Shown piece after piece: positions 32,788-41,764 of a stretch of 63,204 nt of DNA (the stretch's first letter is position 1; every line of letters begins with the position of its first letter). The stretch covers positions 1 to 63,204 of the forward strand of contig JAAWBS010000029.1 in assembly GCA_022792815.1 (NCBI GenBank). The letters run 5' to 3'. The stretch comes from Hungatella sp. Its GTDB lineage: Bacteria > Bacillota > Clostridia > Lachnospirales > Lachnospiraceae. The notes below the pieces were generated by a model. The model had not been told where the DNA came from, made no database searches, and saw only the letters and a program-made list of their open reading frames with translations. Both the position numbers and the translations under genes were made by a program.

Positions 32788-34109
32788 TTCCCGGCTCTTG
32801 TGATATAAAAATAGTACGGCACCTCCACTGCCAGCATCAGGGCCCATCCGACGGCACAGGCGAAGGCGACTCCGGAAAGTCCTATGACCGGGGTCAGTAC
32901 ATACACAAACACCACCCGAAGGCTGGTCTGGATGAAGGTGCCAAAAAGGGTCATCTTCATGTGCTTTCTCCCTCGAAAGTACCCCTGCATCCCGTTGGTA
33001 AAGCCGGGAAACAGGTAGAAAAATGCCATGATGCCCAGATATTCGCTCCCCAATGCCACGATATCCTCTGCCTCTCCTCCCACAAAAAGCCTCATCAGGG
33101 GCCCCCGCAGGAGAAGAATGGTCCCGCAGATCAGAATCCAGTATCCGAATTCCATCATCATGCCGGTCCCGAATCCTTTTCGGATCCGCTCTTCCTCTCC
33201 GGCGCCCGAGTTCTGGGCCACAAAGGTGGTGATGGCGTTGGAGATACTCTGCTCCGGGGTAAATGCGTAGGCATCGATCTTGTTGACCGCGTTGAAGGCC
33301 GCCATCACATCCACTCCCATGGGATTTACCGCCCCCTGGATCAGCAGCTTCCCCACAGGCTGACAGGACTGCTGGAGAGCCGTGACGCTTCCGTACTGAA
33401 GGGTCTGTCTCAAAAGTCCTCTGTCCACCTTAAACTCCCCCGGCGCCAGCTGAAGCAACGGGATCTTCCGGTACACATAAAGGATGCACAGAATCGCGGA
33501 CAGCGCCTCCGCCACCACAGTGGTCACCGCGGAACAGATGATTCCAAAGTGGAGATAACCGATAAAAATCACGTCCAGAACCCCGTTGAGCACGGAACAG
33601 AAAGCCAGGAACTTTAAGGGGGTCTTGGAATCCCCCACACTTTTCAGCGCCGATGCCACCGCATTATAAAAAAAGGTAAAGGGCGCTCCCAGAAAGATGA
33701 TCCTCAGATAAGCACAGGCAGTATCCAGGATCTCCTCCGGAACATACAGCGCTCTCAGAAGGGGTCTGGTCACCGCCATGCCCACCGCCACCACGATCAG
33801 GGAAAAATAAACCCCAAACACCGCCGTGGTGGCCATCTCTTTCTTCACCATATCCTCCTGTTTCCCTCCGAAAAAACTGCTCATCAGCACGGAGGAGCCG
33901 ATACAGATCCCCGAAATCCCCAAAATAATGATGTTCATCACCGGGCTGGAGGTTCCCACTGCCGCCAGGGCCTCCTTACCGATAAACCGCCCCACGATGA
34001 TGGAGTCCACCGCATTGTAGGTCAGCTGAAATAAATTGCCTAAAATCAGGGGGACCGTATATCCCGCCAGATGGCGGAAGATGTTCCCCTCTGTCATATC
34101 TTTTACCAT
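32751..34109 (-). CDS. MATE family efflux transporter
   Basis: A 452-aa polytopic protein with the MATE/MOP fold (about 12 transmembrane segments). Typical stretches are GNLFQLTYNAVDSIIVGRFIGKEALAAVG at the start of the first half and VAQNSGAGEEERI in the second half. It exports organic cations, drugs or metabolites with Na+ or H+; the substrate is not known. It has its own ribosome binding site (AGGAG) and stands alone, convergent with the AraC gene. Confidence 0.92.
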   Translation of the reverse strand: MVKDMTEGNIFRHLAGYTVPLILGNLFQLTYNAVDSIIVGRFIGKEALAAVGTSSPVMNIIILGISGICIGSSVLMSSFFGGKQEDMVKKEMATTAVFGVYFSLIVVAVGMAVTRPLLRALYVPEEILDTACAYLRIIFLGAPFTFFYNAVASALKSVGDSKTPLKFLAFCSVLNGVLDVIFIGYLHFGIICSAVTTVVAEALSAILCILYVYRKIPLLQLAPGEFKVDRGLLRQTLQYGSVTALQQSCQPVGKLLIQGAVNPMGVDVMAAFNAVNKIDAYAFTPEQSISNAITTFVAQNSGAGEEERIRKGFGTGMMMEFGYWILICGTILLLRGPLMRLFVGGEAEDIVALGSEYLGIMAFFYLFPGFTNGMQGYFRGRKHMKMTLFGTFIQTSLRVVFVYVLTPVIGLSGVAFACAVGWALMLAVEVPYYFYITRAGNHRPLGRDSAVR

Positions 34110-34338
34110 AAAGTCTGATCTCCTGTCTGTGCCGCCTTCCGCCGGGCCGGTGGGCGGTATCGTCTTCCCCCTGTCGGCGGCAATCTTAGTCTATCACAGG
34201 ACAGGCAGAAGTACAATTCTTTCTTTTCACCGACAGTAATGTATGGTATGATTAAGTTATCGTTCGCTCCATGACAAATCACCCTGCTGATTGGTCATGA
34301 ACCGGCACAGTATTGTTCAGACAGGAGAAAGACATGTT

Positions 34339-34923
34339 ATGAAAAAACGGATATTGCCGGACTTGCTGTTTACCTTTATGAAAATCGGGCTGTTCACATT
34401 CGGCGGCGGCTATGCCATGATCTCCATCATCGAAAACTGCTGCGTGGAAGAAAAAATGTGGATCTCCCACGACGATATGATGAATATCACCGTGGTCGCC
34501 GAGTCCACTCCCGGCCCCATCGCCATCAACTGCGCCACCTTTGTGGGCTATCAGAAAGCCGGTCTGCCCGGGGCTGTGACGGCGACCCTGGGCATCATAC
34601 TCCCGTCCTTTGCCGTCATCTATCTGATCTCCATGTTCCTTGACCGATTCCTGGAGATCACGGTCATCGCCCACGCCTTCAAGGGGATCAAGATCGCCAT
34701 CGGCATCCTGATCCTGGATGGGGCTGTCACCATGCTGAAAAAGATGAAGAAAAAAAGGCTGTCCCTTCTGATCATGGCCTCCTCCTTCACTGCCATGAGC
34801 CTTATCAACATCTTCTCCTGGAATTTCTCGTCCATCACCCTGATGGTGACAGCAGGGATCCTCAGCCTGCTTGTCTTCCTGACCCGGGAAGCAGGGGGAC
34901 AGAAAGGCGGCAGAACCAGATGA
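34339..34923 (+). CDS. CHR-family (chromate) transporter, half-size protein 1
   Basis: A 194-aa membrane protein with one CHR domain. It has the FTFGGGYAMI and ESTPGPIAIN motifs of the family and about five to six transmembrane segments. ATG 34339 is chosen over 34291 for its ribosome binding site (AGGAGA). It is paired with a second half-size protein in a 4-base ATGA overlap; such short CHR proteins usually work as a pair. Chromate export is the family name, but the natural substrate in gut anaerobes is unknown. Confidence 0.92.
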   Translation: MKKRILPDLLFTFMKIGLFTFGGGYAMISIIENCCVEEKMWISHDDMMNITVVAESTPGPIAINCATFVGYQKAGLPGAVTATLGIILPSFAVIYLISMFLDRFLEITVIAHAFKGIKIAIGILILDGAVTMLKKMKKKRLSLLIMASSFTAMSLINIFSWNFSSITLMVTAGILSLLVFLTREAGGQKGGRTR

Positions 34924-35483
34924 TCTATGTGGATTTATTTTTAGGATTTCTCCGGGTGGGCTGTTTTGCCTTCGGCGGCGCCTACGGGGCGATTCCCCTT
35001 ATCCGCGACGTGGTGCTCTCCTACGGTTGGCTGACAGAGGAGGCCCTCACCTACATGATCGCCGTCAGTGAAAGCACCCCAGGGCCGATCATGGTCAATC
35101 TGGCCACCTATGTGGGGAGCACACAGGCCGGTCTCACCGGAGCCGCCGTCGCGACCCTTGCAGTGGTTCTGCCGTCTTTCCTCATCATCCTCCTTGTGAC
35201 GACCCTTTTAAAAAACTTTCTTGACAACCCATATGTCCAGGCAGTGCTGGGGGGATTAAAGCCCTGTATCATCGGGATCATTCTGGCCACCGGCGTCTAT
35301 ATGACAGAAAGACACGGTATCTCTGCCGCCTCCCCCGATTCCCTGGATGGGAGAGCTGCGGTCATCACCGTGATTCTGGCTGCTCTCACATTTGGGATGA
35401 AGCCTCTGGGGCGCAGGAAGCTTTCCCCCATTACCCTGATCGTCCTGTCGGCGTGTCTGGGAATCGTTGTCTTCGGCCTGTAG
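34920..35483 (+). CDS. CHR-family (chromate) transporter, half-size protein 2
   Basis: A 187-aa single-CHR-domain membrane protein with FAFGGAYGAIPLI near residue 17 and ESTPGPIMVNLATYVG near residue 50. It overlaps the first half-size gene by 4 bases (ATGA), so the two are translated together and probably form a heterodimer with opposite orientation, as known for short CHR pairs. Confidence 0.92.
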   Translation: MIYVDLFLGFLRVGCFAFGGAYGAIPLIRDVVLSYGWLTEEALTYMIAVSESTPGPIMVNLATYVGSTQAGLTGAAVATLAVVLPSFLIILLVTTLLKNFLDNPYVQAVLGGLKPCIIGIILATGVYMTERHGISAASPDSLDGRAAVITVILAALTFGMKPLGRRKLSPITLIVLSACLGIVVFGL

Positions 35484-35535
35484 GCCGGATTTGTCCCGTG
35501 TAACTATAAATGATTTACAGAACGGAGAATTTTCC

Positions 35536-36192
35536 ATGAATCGATACATCGACTTAAGTGAAGTGTCCGACGGCAGATTATATGGAGCCAATGACCTGGT
35601 AAAAGCCGGATGCGGGGACTGCGCCGGGTGCTCTGCCTGCTGTGAGAGCATGGCGGACACCATCGTCTTAGACCCCATGGACATCTGTCTCCTCACCTCC
35701 TGTCTGGGGATCCCCGCCGCGGAGCTGCTGGGTCGTCAGCTGGAGCTTGGAGTGGTGGACGGCGTGGTTCTTCCCCACATCAAGATGACGGATTCCACAG
35801 GCAGATGTCCCTTTCTGACACAGGCCGGGCGCTGCGGTATCCACGCCTTCCGCCCCGGCTTCTGCCGCCTGTTTCCCCTGGGAAGATTTTACGAGAATCG
35901 GGGATTTCGGTATTTTCTCCAGGTACATGAGTGCAGCCGCCCAAACCGCACTAAGGTCAGAGTCCGCCGCTGGATCGACATGCCTGACTTTGACCGGTAT
36001 GAGAAATTTATCGCGGACTGGCACTATTTCCTGAGAGATCTTCAGGAATCCATGACAGAAAAGGACCCGGAGTGGGCCAAGGAGGCCTGCGTCCGGATCC
36101 TGAACGAGTTTATCTTCAATCCTTACGGCTGTGAGGCGGATTTCTATCCTCAGTTTTATGAGCGGCTTAAGGCGGCGGAAGACCTCTTATAG
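35536..36192 (+). CDS. YkgJ-family cysteine cluster protein (UPF0153)
   Basis: A 218-aa protein with the family Cys motif: CGDCAGCSACC near residues 23-33, then CPFLTQAGRCGIHAFRPGFCRLFP near residues 90-113. These residues probably bind zinc or an Fe-S cluster. Function is unknown. ATG 35536 is set by GGAG 8 bases before it. It lies 52 bases after the CHR pair on the same strand and may be cotranscribed. The 48-base gap to the convergent polysaccharide gene has no clear terminator. Confidence 0.85.
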   Translation: MNRYIDLSEVSDGRLYGANDLVKAGCGDCAGCSACCESMADTIVLDPMDICLLTSCLGIPAAELLGRQLELGVVDGVVLPHIKMTDSTGRCPFLTQAGRCGIHAFRPGFCRLFPLGRFYENRGFRYFLQVHECSRPNRTKVRVRRWIDMPDFDRYEKFIADWHYFLRDLQESMTEKDPEWAKEACVRILNEFIFNPYGCEADFYPQFYERLKAAEDLL

Positions 36193-36240
36193 CTCCGCCC
36201 GGCAGGACGGCGCTTTAGGCCGGAAAACCCTCTCCTTCTC

Positions 36241-39200
36241 TCAGACCTGAAAGTCCTCCGCCACCACGCTCCAGGCAGCCTCTATGCTGTAGCGGGCTTT
36301 CACATAATCCTGTGTCTTCCCACTTAATCTCCGACACTCCTCCGGCCGGCCGTAAAGCCGGCTTAAGGCTCCCGCAAAGGCCTCCGCCTCGTCCTCCACC
36401 ACCATCACATCTTCTGCATCCGGGAGGCCCTCGGCTCCGATGGAGGTGGTGACGATGGCAGCCCCGTTATAGAGAGCCTCCACCACCTTTCCCTTGACTC
36501 CGGCGCCGTAGCGCAGAGGCACCGCCACGATCCGGCAGGTGTCATAGAGCCTTGCCAGCTCCTCCTCCGTGACAAATCCCTTGATGACGACGCCGCTGCC
36601 CGGCTGCTCCAGGGCCTCAATCTCCTCCGTCACCCGGGAGCCCACCACGTAAAAGTCCGGCGCTGTCTGTCCCGTCTCCTCGATCTGCTTTCGGACCAGA
36701 GGATAGACTTCCCTCACAAACCACAACACCGCATCTCTGTTGGGCGGGTGGGCAAATCCTCCCACAAACAGGATCCCTTCCCTCTCAGCAAAATCCTGTG
36801 GAATATCCCTTCGAAACTCCTCGTACACATAAGCCACGATGTCCTTCACCGGGATCTCCTCGTCCACCGCCTTGATGGCATCCCGCTCCACATAGGAGGG
36901 GTAGTAGGACACTGCCGCCTTGTACATCAGAGACAGCTCCACGGATCTCCAGTACATGGCGGCCCGCTGCCGCTCCGGGTCCAACGTCAGCTTATATTCC
37001 CGGCCTTCCCTGAGAAAATGCAGGTCATGGCCGTAGTAGATCACCTTCATACCGGTGTTTTCTTTGATGTAGTCGATATATTTGGAGGCGATATGGGGCC
37101 GGTTCAGATAGGCAAAGGAAATATCCTTCCCGTGATCTTTCAGCCAGTTCCAGATCCCCACCTGGCAGTCAGGCCCGTATAGAACCTCAATTCCCATCTG
37201 CTGCAGCCTTGTAGAGTAGGGTTCCTCGTGAAGGAAATTGTCTCCCAGGAATTTTACCACATACCCCATCCTTAAAAACATCTTCAGATACTGGAAGGTA
37301 GTCTTGGAGCCTGCATCCCGGTCGTAGGTGGGCACATAGTGATCCACCACCAGGATCATCGGCTTTCCCATGCTCCTCTCTCGGGCCCGGAAGGGATCCG
37401 GATTTCCGTTGTTGACACACTGCTCTGCCAGCTCCTTCTCCCACTTTTCTCTCAGCTTCTCGTTGTTGACCACCTGATACCGTTTTAAGCCTGTGCCCTC
37501 CACATCCGTTCCGTTGGAGATCCCCTCAAAGTGGATGACCTTTGACAGCGGCTGATACACCACCCGGTACCCCTCCTTTCGCACCGCGAAGGCCAGATCC
37601 GAATCCTCGCAGTAGGCAGGGGCAAACCTCTCGTCAAACCCTCCGATCTTCTGCCACAGCGCTCGGGACAGCAGGATGGCGGCGCCGGAGATGTAGTCCA
37701 CATCCTTCACATAGTTGTACTCCGGCTTATCCGGATCGTCCAGACGTCCGTAATTCCAGCCGGAACCGTCGCTCCAGATGATCCCTCCGGCCTCCTGAAG
37801 CCGTCCGTCGGGATACACCAGCTTGGAACCTGTCATGCCGATGGTCTCGTCGGACTCGATTAAGTCCACCAGGGAACTGAGCCACCCCTCCGTCACCTGG
37901 GTGTCATTGTTCAGGAACATGAGGTACTTTCCCCTGGCCGCCTTGGCGGCGTGGTTGCAGTTTCTAAGGAATCCCTGATTGGTCTCGTTTCGGCAGATCA
38001 CCAATCCCTTTGCATATTGATCCAGATCCTTCGTGGCATCCGTGGACACATCGTCCGCGATGATCACCTCGTAGGATACGTCCTTCGTGTGCTCCAAAAT
38101 GGACACCAGACAGGCATAGGTGTAATGGATCTGGTTGTATACAGGGATGATGACCGACACAACCGGCTGTTTTTCCTCAGGGAACTCAAGCCTTCCGTGC
38201 TCCCGGTAGACGCTTCCGATGGCAAAATCTCCATCTCTTAAATTCTTTCCCTCCTCTGTCCCGTAAATCCTGACGGATCTTGCCGGATGGAGGATGTATT
38301 CCTTCAGATAGGACAGTTTCTTTCTCTGGATACTCCCTCGGGGAAACTTCTCATTGAACTTCTGTCCCAGCTTCCGGCGCACTTTAAAGATCAAAGCCTC
38401 GTGGCGGTTCAGATAGGTCAGAGTCCTCCCCATCTCGTCCACTTCCCGGCGCAGGTTTTCTATGATAATCTCCAGATTGTTCACATGGTTCTGGGTCAGG
38501 CGCTGCACCTCCGTCATCTTGCGGATGCCCATATCCCTCTCGCCCAGCTGCAGCCGGAGCTGCTCCAACCGCTCCCTGGTCCGCTGCAGTTCTCCGTCTT
38601 CCCTGGCCAGTTCTTTTATGGTCTTAACCTGCACATAGTAATTTTCCAGGTAGATCTTCTGGTTCTCCCCGTGGACATAGTCCTGGAAATGCTCCTCCAT
38701 CTTCTGGTAAATCTCCACAGCCTCCCGGGAAAAACCAAACTCCTCAAGCCATGCCTCCACGGTCTTGTACCCGGTCAGAAGGCTTTTATACTGGCGGAAA
38801 CAGTAAAACAGTACCCGATACCTGATATATTCCATGGGCACCGGAAACAAAAATACCCACTCATAATCCAGGCAGAACCAGCCGTCCCTGGTCAGAAGAA
38901 TATTCTCAAACAGCACATCGATGTTGGAGGCCTGAAGGCTTAAGGGACTCTCGGGCAGCGCTTTTTCCAGAGAACCAAAGACTCTGGTGAATTCTTCCGT
39001 CACCTCGAAAGGCCGCACCCGGGCATCTTTCACCGCAAACACATCGTCCATAATCCGGTTAACCGCCTTCACCGGAGCCTTTCCCTCCCGTATCTCCTGT
39101 CCCAAAAGTTCCGAGAGAGCCTTCCCCTCCAGATAAGGAAAGCAGACGCTTATTTCCTCCATAAGCGCCATCTGCGGTTTGGCAAACTGTAAATTCTCGT

Positions 39201-40176
39201 ATTGACAGCTTAATAACCGGTATTTTTCCTCAAAGGCCCGGATATGTTCCCGCCCCTCTTCTACAAGGGCAGTCTTCTCCACCTGTCTGGGTTCTCCGAA
39301 GATCTCCGTCTTAATCTGGAATTCTTTCCTCCTGGTGCGGTTATATTTCACATAGCTGACGGCATCCTTTGCCGGCTTCCCCTCCCGCCGAAAGACAGCC
39401 AGATAGGAGTTGGCATATCGGTCAAACTGTTCATCCTCGCAGACCTGATCCAAACGGGCTCCCATGTCCAGTGCCTGATAAGGCGAACAGTCGTAAGCCG
39501 TAACCGTATCGGTCAGATCTCCCTTTACCGGAAGATATTGATCGGAAAAGACGGTCACCGGCAGACGGTAATCGGGCATGGGGTAATAAAACTCCACGTC
39601 GCCGCCGTCCTCCCTCTCGGAAAGAAGCGCGAGAAGCGCCTTCTTAGAAAAACTGTATCGGTCCGGGGCCGCCCCGGCCCAATACTTGACTCCAAAGGGG
39701 TTGCAGACAGCAACCAGAATCTCCCCTCCCGGTCTCAGCAGCCCCTTGGCCGCCTGGATCTCTTTGGCTGCCTGCTCTCCCATACTTCCCACAAACACCA
39801 CATAGTCATACCTGTCTTCGCAGGTCCTGGCGTACCCGCAGAGCCGCCCTGTGTGATAACCGATATTTTCCCGCCCTCCCAGGGTCACATGGCGCAGCCG
39901 GTTCACCTCCAGGTTCTCCCAGGACTCATCCAGCACATCCACCCGAGATACCTTCCCGGCATAGACCCCGGTCAGAGCCCCGTAGCCGGAGCCCACCTGC
40001 AGCAGGGCGCCCTCTGCGGCAAAGGGATACCAGTCCATCAGATTCTCTCTCTGATCCGACAGGGCATAGAGAAAGTCAAGTCTCACATGATCCTTCAAAA
40101 TCTGATGCCGATCGCCTTTATATTGCTCTAAAATATCCCACAGTTCCCTGCCAAGCTCTCTGTCGCTGTCTCTCAT
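36241..40176 (-). CDS. Multidomain methyltransferase / kinase-like / coiled-coil / GT2 / GT4 protein, WbdD-like plus glycosyltransferases
   Basis: A 1311-aa protein. Order of parts: SAM methyltransferase (~32-212; glycine motif VGSGYG 61-66); kinase-fold-like domain (~300-520) with a possible beta3 Lys301, hinge FPYLEGKALSELL (~346-358), catalytic-loop-like D420-x4-N425 and metal Asp437 in LDYEW; coiled coil (~525-592); GT2 (~672-890; NND 756-758, ED 857-858); GT4-type (~938-1311; EALYNGAAIVTTSIG). The first three parts repeat the order of E. coli WbdD, which caps O-antigen chains and sets their length. ATG 40176 has GGAGG 5 bases before it; a TTG at 40200 is less likely. It lies directly downstream of Wzt. 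The kinase call is from motifs only. Confidence 0.85.
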   Translation of the reverse strand: MRDSDRELGRELWDILEQYKGDRHQILKDHVRLDFLYALSDQRENLMDWYPFAAEGALLQVGSGYGALTGVYAGKVSRVDVLDESWENLEVNRLRHVTLGGRENIGYHTGRLCGYARTCEDRYDYVVFVGSMGEQAAKEIQAAKGLLRPGGEILVAVCNPFGVKYWAGAAPDRYSFSKKALLALLSEREDGGDVEFYYPMPDYRLPVTVFSDQYLPVKGDLTDTVTAYDCSPYQALDMGARLDQVCEDEQFDRYANSYLAVFRREGKPAKDAVSYVKYNRTRRKEFQIKTEIFGEPRQVEKTALVEEGREHIRAFEEKYRLLSCQYENLQFAKPQMALMEEISVCFPYLEGKALSELLGQEIREGKAPVKAVNRIMDDVFAVKDARVRPFEVTEEFTRVFGSLEKALPESPLSLQASNIDVLFENILLTRDGWFCLDYEWVFLFPVPMEYIRYRVLFYCFRQYKSLLTGYKTVEAWLEEFGFSREAVEIYQKMEEHFQDYVHGENQKIYLENYYVQVKTIKELAREDGELQRTRERLEQLRLQLGERDMGIRKMTEVQRLTQNHVNNLEIIIENLRREVDEMGRTLTYLNRHEALIFKVRRKLGQKFNEKFPRGSIQRKKLSYLKEYILHPARSVRIYGTEEGKNLRDGDFAIGSVYREHGRLEFPEEKQPVVSVIIPVYNQIHYTYACLVSILEHTKDVSYEVIIADDVSTDATKDLDQYAKGLVICRNETNQGFLRNCNHAAKAARGKYLMFLNNDTQVTEGWLSSLVDLIESDETIGMTGSKLVYPDGRLQEAGGIIWSDGSGWNYGRLDDPDKPEYNYVKDVDYISGAAILLSRALWQKIGGFDERFAPAYCEDSDLAFAVRKEGYRVVYQPLSKVIHFEGISNGTDVEGTGLKRYQVVNNEKLREKWEKELAEQCVNNGNPDPFRARERSMGKPMILVVDHYVPTYDRDAGSKTTFQYLKMFLRMGYVVKFLGDNFLHEEPYSTRLQQMGIEVLYGPDCQVGIWNWLKDHGKDISFAYLNRPHIASKYIDYIKENTGMKVIYYGHDLHFLREGREYKLTLDPERQRAAMYWRSVELSLMYKAAVSYYPSYVERDAIKAVDEEIPVKDIVAYVYEEFRRDIPQDFAEREGILFVGGFAHPPNRDAVLWFVREVYPLVRKQIEETGQTAPDFYVVGSRVTEEIEALEQPGSGVVIKGFVTEEELARLYDTCRIVAVPLRYGAGVKGKVVEALYNGAAIVTTSIGAEGLPDAEDVMVVEDEAEAFAGALSRLYGRPEECRRLSGKTQDYVKARYSIEAAWSVVAEDFQV

Positions 40177-40206
40177 TCCGACCTCCAGACTGTCAATCAA
40201 TGGTTT

Positions 40207-41499
40207 TTACCCCTCAATCTTATGGGCCTCCACCGCAGACTCCATATCGTACACTCCCACCGTGTTCTTGTTGGAGATCACCGTGATGTTAGCCACATCA
40301 TAGAGACGGTGGTACACCACATGTTCCCCCATCTCAAATCCGGTACAGCTCATGGACAGCAGATACTCTCCGCCCTGGAGGGTCATCCTCTGGGTAAATG
40401 AGACCTCATACTCATCCCCCGGCCCCACCGGGCGGATATCCGTCCCCTCAAACATGGTGTTGGTGCCGCTTAAATCCGTCCCCTTCTTGTCCCTGATTGT
40501 GTAAGTAAAAATAGGGCTCTGGATCTGTGCGTGGAACCGGATCTTCTCCCTAATGGTAAAATTTTCCCCCTTAAGGAGCAGATTGGTCAGATTCCCTCTC
40601 TCATCCAACAGCCCCAGATCGTAGATCTCCGCCCGCCCGTCGCCGTACTCCGTGCGGTTTTGGTTGATGGTCAGCTTCTCCTTCATCAGTCCCTCATGTC
40701 GTCCCCCCCGTGCTCCTTCGCCCGAAAAATCATGGACCTGGTCCGGTTCTTCGTGAAGGGAATCCATCTGGTTGGCCAGGATCTTTTTATACAGATCCAC
40801 CATATGTCCCGGTGCGCCCTCGGCCACGAAGCTGCCCCGGTTCAGCAGAACCACCTTGTCGCAGTACTTGATGATGCTGCCCATGTCATGGGTCACCATG
40901 AGGATGGTGGTTCCCTTCTTCCGGATCTCTTCCATCCGCCTGTAACACTTGGACTGGAAAAACACATCCCCCACAGACAGGGCCTCATCCACAATCAGAA
41001 TCTCCGGCTCCACGTTGATGGCCAGGGCAAAGGCCAGGCGGACAAACATACCGCTGGAATAGGTCTTCACCGGCTGATACACAAAATCCCCGATATCCGC
41101 AAAATCCAGAATATCCTGAAGCTTTGCCTCCATCTCTTTTCTGGAAAATCCCATCATGGTTCCGTTCATATAGATGTTTTCGATGCCCGTGTAATCCGAG
41201 TTGAACCCGGCTCCCAGCTCCAGAAGAGCCGAGATACTGCCCTCCACCTCCACGGTCCCCGCCGTGGGCGACAGCACTCCGGTAATGATCTTCAGTATGG
41301 TGGATTTCCCTGACCCGTTGGTCCCGATGATCCCCACCGTCTCCCCCTTTTTCACCTCAAAGGAGATGTGGTTCAGGGCATAAAATTTCTTGTGATACTC
41401 TCTGTGGTGGGGATGGAGAGACTCCTTGAGACGGTCGATGGGTTTGTCGTAAATCTTGTATATTTTTGTCACGTCTTTCACAGTGATAGCGTTTTCCAT
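40207..41499 (-). CDS. Polysaccharide ABC transporter ATP-binding protein with C-terminal carbohydrate-binding domain (Wzt type)
   Basis: A 430-aa ATPase. The N-terminal ABC domain (~1-245) has Walker A GTNGSGKST (~59-67), a signature variant KTYSSGMFVRLAFALA and Walker B ILIVDEAL; the length and patterns match TagH/Wzt exporters. The C-terminal ~150 residues form a separate beta-rich domain of the Wzt_C kind, which in E. coli O8/O9a binds the capped end of the chain before export. It pairs with the permease gene 265 bases upstream. Confidence 0.92.
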   Translation of the reverse strand: MENAITVKDVTKIYKIYDKPIDRLKESLHPHHREYHKKFYALNHISFEVKKGETVGIIGTNGSGKSTILKIITGVLSPTAGTVEVEGSISALLELGAGFNSDYTGIENIYMNGTMMGFSRKEMEAKLQDILDFADIGDFVYQPVKTYSSGMFVRLAFALAINVEPEILIVDEALSVGDVFFQSKCYRRMEEIRKKGTTILMVTHDMGSIIKYCDKVVLLNRGSFVAEGAPGHMVDLYKKILANQMDSLHEEPDQVHDFSGEGARGGRHEGLMKEKLTINQNRTEYGDGRAEIYDLGLLDERGNLTNLLLKGENFTIREKIRFHAQIQSPIFTYTIRDKKGTDLSGTNTMFEGTDIRPVGPGDEYEVSFTQRMTLQGGEYLLSMSCTGFEMGEHVVYHRLYDVANITVISNKNTVGVYDMESAVEAHKIEG

Positions 41500-41540
41500 G
41501 AATTTTTACCTCGGGGTTTTTTAAGTGTCGGCAGGGGGCC

Positions 41541-41680
41541 GTCCGGAGAACTGCTGTATTCCCATTCAGGGACGCTTTCGCTCTTGTTGCCCCTGCAGCG
41601 GTACTAAGGGCGCTGAAAGACACGCCCTAAGGACCGGCGGGGCAAATGCCCTTCATCGGGAATACAGCAGTTCTCCGGAC
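41541..41680. repeat. 140-bp element with 23-bp perfect terminal inverted repeats
   Basis: Arms at 41541-41563 (beginning GTCCGGAGAACTG) and 41658-41680 are exact reverse complements. Inside them a second imperfect pairing links TGCCCCTGCAG..CTAAGGGCG (41589-41612) with CGCCCTAAGGACCGGCGGGGCA (41623-41643 or so). The whole can fold into one long hairpin. It fills the gap between the Wzm and Wzt genes and has no good ORF. It looks like a MITE-like or palindromic insertion, or a strong mRNA structure. Confidence 0.75.
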
Positions 41681-41764
41681 TACATCCTGGCAAGCTCTGA
41701 AAAAAGGGGCCTCCTCTTAGCTGTTCTGGCAGCCAGGAACTCTGGCAGAAAAGGCCTCTAAAAG

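Noticed and set aside
32784..33617. 277-aa open frame on the plus strand
   Set aside because: Antisense to the MATE gene; no transmembrane pattern or known family.
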